A DNA stretch of 64,000 nt from contig NC_016532.1 in the NCBI RefSeq assembly GCF_000236905.1, forward strand, positions 186,001 through 250,000. The letters are read 5' to 3'. The number at the start of each line of letters is the position of its first letter. The stretch's first letter is position 1. Origin of the DNA: Tetrapisispora phaffii CBS 4417. Its lineage: Eukaryota > Ascomycota > Saccharomycetes > Saccharomycetales > Saccharomycetaceae. The translations under genes were made by a program, and so were the position numbers. This document shows, piece after piece, positions 10,306-19,756 of this stretch. The notes beneath the pieces are model-generated. The model did not search any database and was not told the DNA's origin. It saw only the letters and a program-made list of their open reading frames with translations.

Positions 10306-10923
10306 TTTGTTTGTATATGTATATGTAATTGAGAATAGTAGTGTGTGGTATTGCCTGGTACCAAATACAAGAAGTATATGAATAAGAAAGAGACAACGCA
10401 ACTGAAAGAAATTTGACAAAAATAATTGCAACAATACGACCTTTTTATATACGAGTACAATTTCAATGACAACAAATAAGAAGTGGTTGGTATCAGGTTA
10501 GTACAATTGCAATCCCATGAACGCACGTAAGTTCGTTAACCCCCAGTCAGTTCATGATTAGTGATCAATTGCAAATAGTGAGTAATGGCCATTAGTAAAA
10601 CATTAGTAAATATTACATACATACAGAGGTCTGGTGGTATGTGTTCGATGGTGATACTTTCACATTTCGAAGATGGATGCGGGACACGGCGGCGGGGATG
10701 GGCGGGGAGCGGGCGTGGAGAGGCTCGGCCTGCAGGGGGGCGGTCGGTTGCAACGGGGAAAGTGGGGGTAACTGGCTGTTACAAGCCGACAAGGTCGTTG
10801 CGTTGGCAAGCTTTCTATTGACAGACGGTTGTGGTATATATGATATCTAGTGGTCTTCTTTCTATATACGATTGTGGTGGCGGTCGTTGCGGTGGCGGTC
10901 GTTGTGCTGGGCACGTCGGTTCA
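10306..10923. other. Intergenic region, PST2 promoter and GC-rich YBR053C 3' flank
   Basis: The first 300 bases carry the PST2 promoter. From about 10670 to 10760 the sequence is extremely G-rich on the + strand (GGCGGGGATGGGCGGGGAGCGG and similar). A 15-bp unit, GGTGGCGGTCGTTGC, is repeated in tandem near 10871-10901, just outside the YBR053C stop codon. The overlapping reading frames are low-complexity and not credible genes. Confidence 0.6.
10592..10609. promoter_or_regulatory. Tandem Yap1-type response elements upstream of PST2
   Basis: Two copies of TTAGTAA (10592-10598 and 10603-10609), spaced 11 bp start to start, lie about 290 bp upstream of the PST2 ATG. TTASTAA is the Yap1 recognition sequence, and S. 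cerevisiae PST2 is induced by oxidative stress in a Yap1-dependent way. The motif is seen directly; binding is inferred. Confidence 0.65.
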
Positions 10924-11961
10924 TCAGAGTGATGGGTAGATTTTAGTGCTGGCCGTGGTTGTCGATTTGAACACGTTTGGGATTCGATAGATGGAACCAC
11001 CAACGGTGTCTTCGTTGTCGTGGGTCTTGTCGTTGTCGATGTTCATGTTGGCGGTGGTGATGAACAAGTCGTGTTTGTATCTGCAGCAACAGGATATTCT
11101 TGGGACCGGCAAGAGCAGTTCTCTTTGAAGTGTTCCTGTGATGAGGTCGAAGATTTGGACCTTGTTGGTCGACCACACGGCAGTGACAAACAAGTTATCT
11201 TCGTAATCGATTAGGGATCCGTCGGGTTCGGGTGATTCGAACTCGCTGTTGACTTTCTGGACGTTGATCAATTCCGTTCTTTCGTCTGTTTGTTTATTGT
11301 ACTTCCAGATCTTGAAATTCAACGAATCGGTGATGTACAGAATATTAGAATCTGTCTTATCGTAGTGGATAGAGTTGGGGATCTTCACTTTATAGCGATT
11401 GAATAACATCGTCAACTTGTCTGTCTTGAACTCATATTCAAGAATACAGCCTTCGTCGGTCAAGTCTTCATTGAAGGTGTCCATTAGACCTATGTACAAG
11501 TAATTGCCGTCTTTGGAGATTCCGCCGTCGTTAGATCTCAATCTCATGAACCTTTCTTTGGTTAGCGTGTCGCATCGGTCAAATGTCACCAGGTATGTCC
11601 ATTTGCCGGTTTTGAGCTCTAACTTACCAATACCAAATTTGGAACCGAACAAAATATACTGGTTCTGTTGATCGTATGGATACACAACACCGACTACCTC
11701 CGAGTACTTAGTATGATCGAATGGATATTCGCCATCATATGTCGTATGGTTGATGGGGAAAGTTCTCAATTCGTGTTTCTCAGCTTCACTCAATGTGTCT
11801 TGGGGAACTTCATCTAGAGGTTTATTTAATAGATAAATTTCACTTCTGAAGATATCGACCCAAAGTAACCTATTGTTGAACACGGAGATACCTTCACTTA
11901 GTTTGGGATCTTGCAATCTCACAAATGGCTTTATGTTTTTATAGGAAACAATTTCTGGCAT
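10924..11961 (-). CDS. SMP-30/gluconolactonase-like protein (YBR053C family)
   Basis: Cytosolic-looking beta-propeller protein of the SMP-30/regucalcin/gluconolactonase family, 345 residues against 358 for S. cerevisiae YBR053C, whose role is unknown. Family segments are SEGISVFNNRLLWVDIFRSE (about 18-37), the RSNDGGISKDGNYLYIG block (about 148-164), PNSIHYDKTDSNILYITDS (about 196-214) and EPDGSLIDYEDNLFVTAVW (about 245-264). These are the usual positions of metal-binding Glu/Asn/Asp residues. No signal peptide is seen. It sits between PST2 and MRH1, the order of RFS1-YBR053C-YRO2 on S. cerevisiae chromosome II. The final 80 codons are GC-rich. Enzymatic activity is not shown by the sequence. 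Confidence 0.92.
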   Translation of the reverse strand: MPEIVSYKNIKPFVRLQDPKLSEGISVFNNRLLWVDIFRSEIYLLNKPLDEVPQDTLSEAEKHELRTFPINHTTYDGEYPFDHTKYSEVVGVVYPYDQQNQYILFGSKFGIGKLELKTGKWTYLVTFDRCDTLTKERFMRLRSNDGGISKDGNYLYIGLMDTFNEDLTDEGCILEYEFKTDKLTMLFNRYKVKIPNSIHYDKTDSNILYITDSLNFKIWKYNKQTDERTELINVQKVNSEFESPEPDGSLIDYEDNLFVTAVWSTNKVQIFDLITGTLQRELLLPVPRISCCCRYKHDLFITTANMNIDNDKTHDNEDTVGGSIYRIPNVFKSTTTASTKIYPSL

Positions 11962-14894
11962 TATTTATAGAAATGAGTAAGGGGTAACTCAAGTTTCTCA
12001 ATATCCAATTCTTTCAACGCACTTGAACCTTTTTCTGGTATATACACTTTGTATATTTAATATCTATCCTTTGTCAAGAGAATGATAGGGTGTACTACTT
12101 TTTCTCAAACTACAACAAAATATTTTGAAATATACCAGTTCTTATTGTTTAATGAAAATTCAGTTTTTCAAATTCCTAATGGTTTTCACCAATTTCAATT
12201 AATACAATTTTTCAATACCAAAACGGTAAAACACAAGAATAGATTTCTGATTGTTATTATTGACCTGGACAGTCGAATAAGGATAGTACAAATGATTGAA
12301 CAACCGTAGTTTTCTAATATCTACCTCATTCAGATGCTTGGTTGCAAAGAAAGAACATGTCTATGGAACAAACTAGCAAGAATGTTTGATCATTCTAGGA
12401 AATGAAGTGACACAAATATATATCTCAATTTCGAATGTAACCGGAGACGTGGTTCTAATAGAAATATATATAAGAGTGGCACTTTTTTTACCATGAATAA
12501 CTGTTTAATCAAATAAGCTTGGATGCTGTGACTGAGTAACCAAAACAGGACCTTAATTAAAAAGAAGCTAACAATCGATTGCCTTCTTCCAATGACCCTA
12601 GAAATTTGAAGGAACTGTATCGGCGATCCGAAGAAACCTACCCTGAATGAGTAGCACTATCAAAATGCTGTTGTCTCTACATTGTAGTTTACAATTGCAA
12701 TTGCAACTACCATTGGACTAACTCATAACTATCTCAAAAATTGCCAAATAGAAATCAAAGAGACCTAGACAGTTTAATATTATATATTTAGTTGTTCAAA
12801 TGGGCTGATAATGCTGTTAAGTGAAAGATTTCCTAATTAATACGAACGGTTTTCATATTCATTCGAATCCGTAGCACCGATTCGCCGAAAACGGCTGTCT
12901 TCAGACAAAAACGGAAATTGAATTTCCTTTCTGGGCGAGTTCGTTTCTTTTGCAACGTTTTGCAATCCCCGATTAGTGCATGTCTGCTTCGACCAAGAGA
13001 AACAGACGCACAAACAGACAGAAAAGACAGTGGTGCCCTGAAACACGCTACTTATTGGAAAAGTGAGTAGAAAGTTCCAACTCCGTGAGGTATTTTTTAA
13101 CATGCACGCACACACACAAGACCCAAGAACTAAGAACTTACTGGCCACGATGGAACCTCCTCTCGTCTCTGACCAAATTAGCTCACATGATATAGTGGCG
13201 GCGAACATTGGTTAGCTTTGCCCTGCGATACGAACCTCGTCGTCTCGTCAAACACACGGATGCTAAAATAAATAACGCTGCAAAGCAGTATATGGTCTGG
13301 TAGGAGACGACGAAGAAAGAAACAATTGCTTCCAAAAAAATAGTACAAATAATGTGTTAAGATGTAACGATACTCCTAAACGAAATGGTATTCCGTTTTT
13401 AACAATCTGTCTAAAATAACGCTCTACTATTCAATGTGCTTATGTGCTTGTATCAACAAACAAGACTCCATGTAAGCAACCAGAGTCTCTCCCTACGTTA
13501 TTTACAGAAATTCAAATCCTGCCTTTGTACCTCGACCGTCTTACCACCGTCCCACATCTGTCGCTCTGTAGCAGTTCTTCTATCCTCGAAGCACAGAGAC
13601 GCCCAGCAAACGTAGGCCACTTCTGAAGACAAGTTGTATTGGGAAAATACTCAAAAAGCAAAACACAAAGAATTGCTTACAGGTGTCTCATTATCCAATC
13701 TCGGAGATGTCATTAGAATTCGGCAGTGCATTTGTCTCAAACACCTCAAGTTGCTAATGTTTTTGTTTATTTTTTAAATTTCATTATTATTGTTTTTCTA
13801 TTTTCTACTGGCATCGTGTCTGTTTGTGTTTTTGTATCTGCTTTCAACAAAGCAGGTATTACGTTTTTCATTTCACTGAGATCTCTCTTCCTGCTGCAAT
13901 TGGTACGATTCAAGCATCTCGAGCATAATCGACACTGAATACGGTTCGTACTTTCTAATAGAGGCATGCAAACCTCTTTTTGGATTATTCATAGGCAAAC
14001 AACGAACAACTTTGCATAAACATACTTTATTTTCTTTAGTTCTCGTTTTCGATTTTGTTTGTTTGTTTTTTTTTCGAAATTGTTAAATATTTTCAAAATC
14101 CCTCAATCGCTGTTATAAGCATAATTGCGATGGTTGTATACTCGAATTGGTTAAATTTAGCTGAAATCGGTAATATCTATTAATTAATAGTAAATTGTAA
14201 ACAATAATATTTAACATCTTCAATCAATTCAATGGACAATTTCGACAGGTATGCAGCAGTTATGAAGGAACATAAAATAGAAATACTAAACGAGTGATGG
14301 TGATGGACAACAAATAATAATAGTGACCCATTTCTTATTATTCATTCTCAGTGACTATCTCTATCATGAGTTAATTAAAAAGCAAAAATGCATCACAGAA
14401 ACTGCTACTATTTGTGAATTAGGTAGTAATGGTTCATAATAAGTAATTGCAATAACAAATCGACTGGATACTTGAAAATTTCCACCAGTGTTTGTACATG
14501 CTTCTCAATATAACAATAGAAATGGGAATCTTTGAATTAACGATAAACCTAGCATTGCAGATATACTACGGGACATATGAACACTATTACCAACAATTTC
14601 ATTATTATTATTAATAATAATGATGATATTGTTGCGATGTTCTGAATCTATTTGTTGAAAGTGAAAAAAGTTTTCTGTTTTTATCTCACTCACAATTGGA
14701 AGATAAAAAATTAATATATAAGAATGATAATTATCTTCATTGTAATTAATTCTCGTCTCCTTCTTTTACATTCCACTTCACATTTTAATTTTCCCTCTTC
14801 TATTTCTCAACTTACCTCATTTATTTCCTAACTTAATTCTTCACAGCACACCAATAACAATAAAATTAATATCAATTAATTAACTATAATAGAT
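11962..14894. other. 2.9-kb gene-free region upstream of MRH1
   Basis: No reading frame here resembles a known protein. The longest, an ATG-initiated 123-codon frame on the minus strand at 12837-13208, is Cys/Ser-rich without recognisable motifs. The MRH1-proximal end carries a TATA-like TATATAAG (14715-14722), followed by pyrimidine-rich leader sequence at about 14755-14840, typical of a strongly expressed yeast gene. The rest may be distal regulatory DNA or noncoding transcription units, which I cannot resolve. Confidence 0.6.
14715..14722 (+). promoter_or_regulatory. TATA-like element of MRH1
   Basis: TATATAAG about 175 bp upstream of the MRH1 ATG, followed by a CT-rich stretch before the start codon. 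The position is normal for a yeast TATA promoter; use in transcription is inferred. Confidence 0.45.
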
Positions 14895-15851
14895 ATGTCA
14901 CAATTTATTGATTTAGTCAAAAGAGGTGGCAATGAAGCCATCAAATTGAATCCACCAACTGGTGCTGATTTCCACATTACCGACAGGGGTTCTGATTGGT
15001 TATTTACTGTCTTCTGTGTTAACATTTTATTCAGTTTAATCTACACAGCTCTAATGTTCAGAAAGCCAGTAGGTGAAAGAAAATTATACTACACTGCTAT
15101 TGCTCCAACTTTCTTTATGGGTATTGCTTACTTTACAATGGCTTCCAATTTAGGTTGGACTCCAATTAAGGCCGAATTCAACCATGTCAAAACTTCGACT
15201 CAAGAAACTCATCCAGGTTACAGACAAGTCTTTTACGCCAGATACGTTGGTTGGTTCTTAGCTTTCCCATGGGTTATGGTTCAATTGAGTATTATTGGTA
15301 ACACTCCATTACAACACATCTTCTTCAACGTCGCTTCTACTGAAGTTTTCGTTGTCGCTTGGTTGATTGGTTCTTTAATTCACTCTACTTACAAATGGGG
15401 TTACTGGGTCTTTGGTATTGCTGGTTCATTCACTACCTGTGTCTCTTTAATGACCACTACCAGAAACATCATGAAGAAGGAAAACAAAGACAACGGTGTC
15501 CATCAAGTTTTCACTATCTTGGTTTCTGTTGTTATGTTCTTATGGTTCGTCTACCCAGTTTCTTGGGGTTTATGCGAAGGTGGTAATGTTTTACAACCAG
15601 ATTCTGAAATGATTTTCTACGGTGTTTTAGATTTATTAATGTTATGTTTCGTTCCATTCTTATTCATCTTGTTCTCCAATTACTTAGGTGACAGAATTCG
15701 TCCAAAGAAGCACGATGACATTGAAAAGGTTTTATCCTCTCCAAGTCTAGGTTCTCCAAACATGAACTCTCCAACTCCAGTTCCATCTCCAGCCGCTGCT
15801 ACTCCAAAGGCTGAAAAGAAGAAGCACAAGAAGAAGCACAGTAAGAAATAA
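14895..15851 (+). CDS. MRH1: Mrh1/Yro2-family seven-helix membrane protein
   Basis: Plasma-membrane protein with the microbial rhodopsin fold, orthologous to the Mrh1/Yro2/Hsp30 group. About seven hydrophobic helices span residues 33-265 of 318. The last helix (FYGVLDLLMLCFVPFLFILF) has no lysine at the retinal site, so it should not bind retinal, as is known for this yeast group. The cytosolic tail is Ser/Pro-rich and ends in a strongly basic stretch (KAEKKKHKKKHSKK). Codons are highly biased (TTA for Leu, GGT for Gly, GAA for Glu), indicating high expression. The gene sits where MRH1 (YDR033W) and YRO2 (YBR054W) sit in S. cerevisiae. I use MRH1; the single gene represents the ancestor of both. 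Confidence 0.93.
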   Translation: MSQFIDLVKRGGNEAIKLNPPTGADFHITDRGSDWLFTVFCVNILFSLIYTALMFRKPVGERKLYYTAIAPTFFMGIAYFTMASNLGWTPIKAEFNHVKTSTQETHPGYRQVFYARYVGWFLAFPWVMVQLSIIGNTPLQHIFFNVASTEVFVVAWLIGSLIHSTYKWGYWVFGIAGSFTTCVSLMTTTRNIMKKENKDNGVHQVFTILVSVVMFLWFVYPVSWGLCEGGNVLQPDSEMIFYGVLDLLMLCFVPFLFILFSNYLGDRIRPKKHDDIEKVLSSPSLGSPNMNSPTPVPSPAAATPKAEKKKHKKKHSKK

Positions 15852-16490
15852 ATTAATTAAATGTCCTGACTAAAAAGATCTACATCTCTTTTTTTTCATC
15901 ATCATTTAAACTTCATTACAATGACAAAGCATTTTTTTAATGAAGATTAATTTTATTTTTCGTTCTTTATCGTTTTCATTTTAATTTTAATAGTTATTCA
16001 TTAGTCTTTTTCGAAGATAATATTAATGATTAATGATAACATCAAATTAAATAATTGACACTCTCATTGATTTGAAAATACAAAAAAAACTTGACATTTT
16101 CAATAGTACATTTGTGCACTGTATTAGATTTTTTAAGTCTAATAAATTTTATAAATTATATAACACAGTCATATTAAGGTTTTTTCGATACCCCTTTGAC
16201 TAATTCATCCATATAATATTTAATAAATAATATTTAAAAGTTGTAATAGATTTCTATTCAAATATAACCAAAAAAATTATTATTAGTTAGGTAAATAAAA
16301 CATATCTATGGAATTTAAATATGTAACTTGATGTTAAATATAAATGGAATACAACTTATGTAGGCAATCATCGAAGAATAAATAACATAGAGCATCATTA
16401 AAATATTCTTACCATTATAATAAGCTCCTTCGAAATGTATGTATTATTTATTAATGTATGTTTTTAACTATTTCTTTTATATTTGAATGC
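15852..16490. other. Convergent intergenic region MRH1/LYS14
   Basis: About 0.64 kb of very AT-rich sequence holding the 3' ends of two convergent genes. T-rich and TATATA-like runs after the MRH1 stop fit yeast 3'-end processing signals. No gene is visible. Confidence 0.55.
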
Positions 16491-18803
16491 TTACCAAGTG
16501 ACAATATCATGGTTTGAGTTGTGTTGGTCGTTGCCTGCCCATACTTTTTCTAACCTATTCATACTATGCTCAGATAATCTTGAAAATCCACTATTTATGT
16601 TTAAGTTATAGTATTTTCTTATCAAAGTTCTAGTGTTTTCATCAAAAGTATTTAGACCTGCTAATAGAACAGCAAAATTAGAATAACATGTTCTTCTATT
16701 TGTTGGAGGTTCGTCACTCTCTAAAAATTTAAAGAATGACATGATTTTTCTACAGATCTCTTGAACACTGCTGGATTCTTTTGGTATTTTCAATATCTTT
16801 AGCAAAACGATTAGCAAAAATGATAATACTTGTGTCTGGTGTGATATATCATACCAACTCACTGCTATTACGTGTCCATTAGCTAACACAACAGTATCAA
16901 TTGCATTATCTTTTATCTCACTATTGTTTGGATGCGATGGACTATCTGCTGCGATAACACCAGTTTTACTTATGAACTCATAGTCTAATTGTCTATCAAT
17001 TTCAACTAATATTTTTTGAATTGTAAAATAAGATACCGTTTCTTCATCTTCGGTTGATCCCTCATTTGTAGAGCTTATAATTGTCCTTTGAAATGACATA
17101 GGTAAATTATTCAATTGGCCAGTGACAATTTTTTTGTTATCATTTTTTTTTGAATTTAAATCTCTTATTTTGTTCAAAGCTTTTATTACTTCTTTTATTA
17201 CAATATCAAAATCTTCTTTATGCCCACGTAATAGATTAAACTCGTTTACGGGCGTCATAATATTTAGATATTTCAATGAATCAGTATATTGGTAATCATA
17301 CGGGTCAAAAATTAAATCGATATCAGATTCATCGGTAAGAGAGCCACCAAAGTTCGTACTAATACTTGCAAAGGTTTCCATGATCTTGAACCATGATTTT
17401 GCAACGTTTATTATTTTTGAAGAGTTTCCAGCATTTATTTTCTTAAACAAATCAATGATACCTTTTAAATGTGATCGCCATTGTGAATTCATAGTGTAAA
17501 TACAGTCCCAAGCTAGAAGAATAACAGTTAAGATGATCGGTTCGATTTTATCTATAACATTAGATTCTGTTTGAAATTGTTCATCTAAAAATCTCAAACA
17601 ATGAGATAAATATTGACAATAATTTTTTTCGTCTTCTATATCATTTGTCTTTCTGTGATAAATTGAAGCCCCTACAGATAATACAGCAGATAGTAGATAT
17701 GATTCTGATTTAGCAAATGATAAGATTATATCTCTTAGTGGATTTGATTGATCTTGAAAAAATGGTGCTATGGAGTCCATGCAATCGTAATAGAACATTT
17801 TTAAATATTTTTCATGAATTTTATCTAATTTCAAAGCAGTTAGTTCTGTATTGAAAGTAATTACGTTTTTCATTTGAAATGAAATTGGTATAGAACTTGA
17901 TGGACTCTCCCCATTTAGTAATTCAGGGATGTCCAATTCGAATGACTCTAAATCTTTTAAACCTTCATTCAAAGTGATTGAATCATTTAATTTCATATTT
18001 ACAATATCATTTAAATTTTGAATTAATAAATTTGCATTGTAATTTAAAGTTTCATCTATTTTGTTAGTGTTTGTTTTATCAGTTGAATTTGAAATATTTT
18101 CTTTACTATTAGAGATTGATAAATCAGAATAATAATTTAAACTATTTGTAGAATTTTTTGATTCTGATTTAATTGAAGAAATTGAAGTTGTACCTGAAAT
18201 TGTTTTCTTCAATTTGAATTTATCTTCATTATCATTACTTGATAATGCGGTTGCTAATAAATCTTTATTTCTTTTTTTATTTTTTGGATTAAAAACATAA
18301 ACACAATGACGATTCAATCTTGAACATTGCCAGCATGTTGGTTTTGTTTCATCACATTTCATTCTTCTTCTTTTACATTCTGTGCATCCATTTCTTGAAT
18401 ATTTTCTCTTGATGGGATTCCCATGAGAATCTTTAGAAGTTGATGATACAGATGTGCTTGATAATTTTGATACAATAGATAAGGGATCTGGAGTGATTGA
18501 ATCTGATTGTGCAGATTGTAATGCAGATAAATCATTTGGACTATTTGTATTTGATGAAGGTACAGAACCTAAAGCAGTAGAATTTAAATCTAAATATTTA
18601 TTAGCATTTTGATTTGCACTTTTAGATAGAATACTCGGATCTATTTTTTCAACACTTGATATTGATGAAATATTACTTGTATACAATGGAGTAGTTGAAT
18701 TTGAACTACCCAAAACACTATTACTATTATAAGTGTCCCTCCTCTCTGAACTCGTATTACTACCTGGACTAGTATTATTTGATTTATCCTCGGAAGAGAT
18801 CAT
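16491..18803 (-). CDS. LYS14: Lys14, Zn2Cys6 transcription factor of lysine biosynthesis
   Basis: Activator of lysine-pathway genes that responds to the intermediate 2-aminoadipate semialdehyde. The 770-residue protein has a fungal binuclear zinc cluster with C140, C143, C150, C157, C160 and C167 (CX2CX6CX6CX2CX6C), followed by the basic stretch NPKNKKRNKD. The N-terminal 130 residues are Ser/Asn-rich. A fungal-specific regulatory region lies at about 310-700. Length is close to S. cerevisiae Lys14 (790). Synteny (MRH1-LYS14, YDR033W-YDR034C) supports the assignment within a large family whose members are otherwise hard to tell apart. Confidence 0.92.
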   Translation of the reverse strand: MISSEDKSNNTSPGSNTSSERRDTYNSNSVLGSSNSTTPLYTSNISSISSVEKIDPSILSKSANQNANKYLDLNSTALGSVPSSNTNSPNDLSALQSAQSDSITPDPLSIVSKLSSTSVSSTSKDSHGNPIKRKYSRNGCTECKRRRMKCDETKPTCWQCSRLNRHCVYVFNPKNKKRNKDLLATALSSNDNEDKFKLKKTISGTTSISSIKSESKNSTNSLNYYSDLSISNSKENISNSTDKTNTNKIDETLNYNANLLIQNLNDIVNMKLNDSITLNEGLKDLESFELDIPELLNGESPSSSIPISFQMKNVITFNTELTALKLDKIHEKYLKMFYYDCMDSIAPFFQDQSNPLRDIILSFAKSESYLLSAVLSVGASIYHRKTNDIEDEKNYCQYLSHCLRFLDEQFQTESNVIDKIEPIILTVILLAWDCIYTMNSQWRSHLKGIIDLFKKINAGNSSKIINVAKSWFKIMETFASISTNFGGSLTDESDIDLIFDPYDYQYTDSLKYLNIMTPVNEFNLLRGHKEDFDIVIKEVIKALNKIRDLNSKKNDNKKIVTGQLNNLPMSFQRTIISSTNEGSTEDEETVSYFTIQKILVEIDRQLDYEFISKTGVIAADSPSHPNNSEIKDNAIDTVVLANGHVIAVSWYDISHQTQVLSFLLIVLLKILKIPKESSSVQEICRKIMSFFKFLESDEPPTNRRTCYSNFAVLLAGLNTFDENTRTLIRKYYNLNINSGFSRLSEHSMNRLEKVWAGNDQHNSNHDIVTW

Positions 18804-19756
18804 ATTTGATTAATTATGGTGTATTCACTTCCTCTTATGAATGAACTATGAAGTATATGATCTTTTGAAATCACAGTTAGGCAAATAGTAATACAATCAA
18901 CCAATTATATTGAAATTAATAACAATGAGGAAAAAAATAAAGTATTATTATGACAGTTTAGCTTGCTAATAATAAAAAAAAGTACTATAACCAAACCAAA
19001 TTCAAGTAATTCCACACAAAATGATGAATCTAAAATTAATTAATATAAAATGATGCAATGATAATACCTTTTAAATTTCACAATCCCAAAAGAATTGATT
19101 GATTAATTAATTTTACTTTTTTCAATAAAGTCAACTCGCCATTAAGATTACTTGACTGGTTCCTGTAGTATCATCTACTATAACTAGCTGACCTTTATGA
19201 TGCTTTTGGAAAAAAATAAAAAGAAAAAGAAAAAATAATTGAGATGGCAACCAATCAATAATATTGAGAAACAGCAGCTAGAAATCATGAGCATAATAAA
19301 ATTCCGATGGAAATATTTTTTTTAATTTCAATAAATTTCAAATTGTCTTTTGTATAATTCATATGAGTCAGACAATTAACACTTTTATAGTGACTTCAGA
19401 TTATGTATCACCCAACACGAAGTTATCAATTCGTACACACACATACGCACACACCGTATATTAATGCATGGTGCAATCTGCCTTAGCAGTCACAGGGAGA
19501 TCCCCGGAAACGGAATTAAAAAGTGAGAACTTTCTTCCTGCCACAAAAACAAATTCATATTGACAACCGCGGCTAAATAATATTTATATGAAACTATGGG
19601 TTGTGGTGCTATACGTTATGAGCTATGAACCATGGTAATAGGAATTATGTATCGGTTACCATTGCAATTATAAGGGGTTGATTGGTTAGGGAAATGTGTT
19701 ATTTATTTATCTATTTATTTATTTTATTGGTTTTTAACTTGTCATTTATATACTTT
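18804..19756. other. Intergenic region, LYS14 upstream / PRP6 downstream
   Basis: About 0.95 kb. It contains the LYS14 promoter and a perfect Gcn4 core site (annotated separately). There are A-runs at about 18970-19240 and a CACACA-rich patch near 19435-19455. No credible reading frame is present. Confidence 0.55.
19364..19370. promoter_or_regulatory. Gcn4-type site TGAGTCA
   Basis: TGAGTCA is a perfect match to the Gcn4 core (TGASTCA). It lies 561 bp upstream of the LYS14 ATG and 387 bp beyond the PRP6 stop. LYS14 is the only gene whose promoter could use it at this distance, and general amino acid control of lysine synthesis makes that reasonable. A chance 7-mer match cannot be excluded. 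Confidence 0.35.

Noticed and set aside
12837..13208. 123-codon ATG-initiated frame on the minus strand in the MRH1 upstream region
   Set aside because: Cys/Ser-rich with no domain, signal or synteny support; not enough for a gene call.
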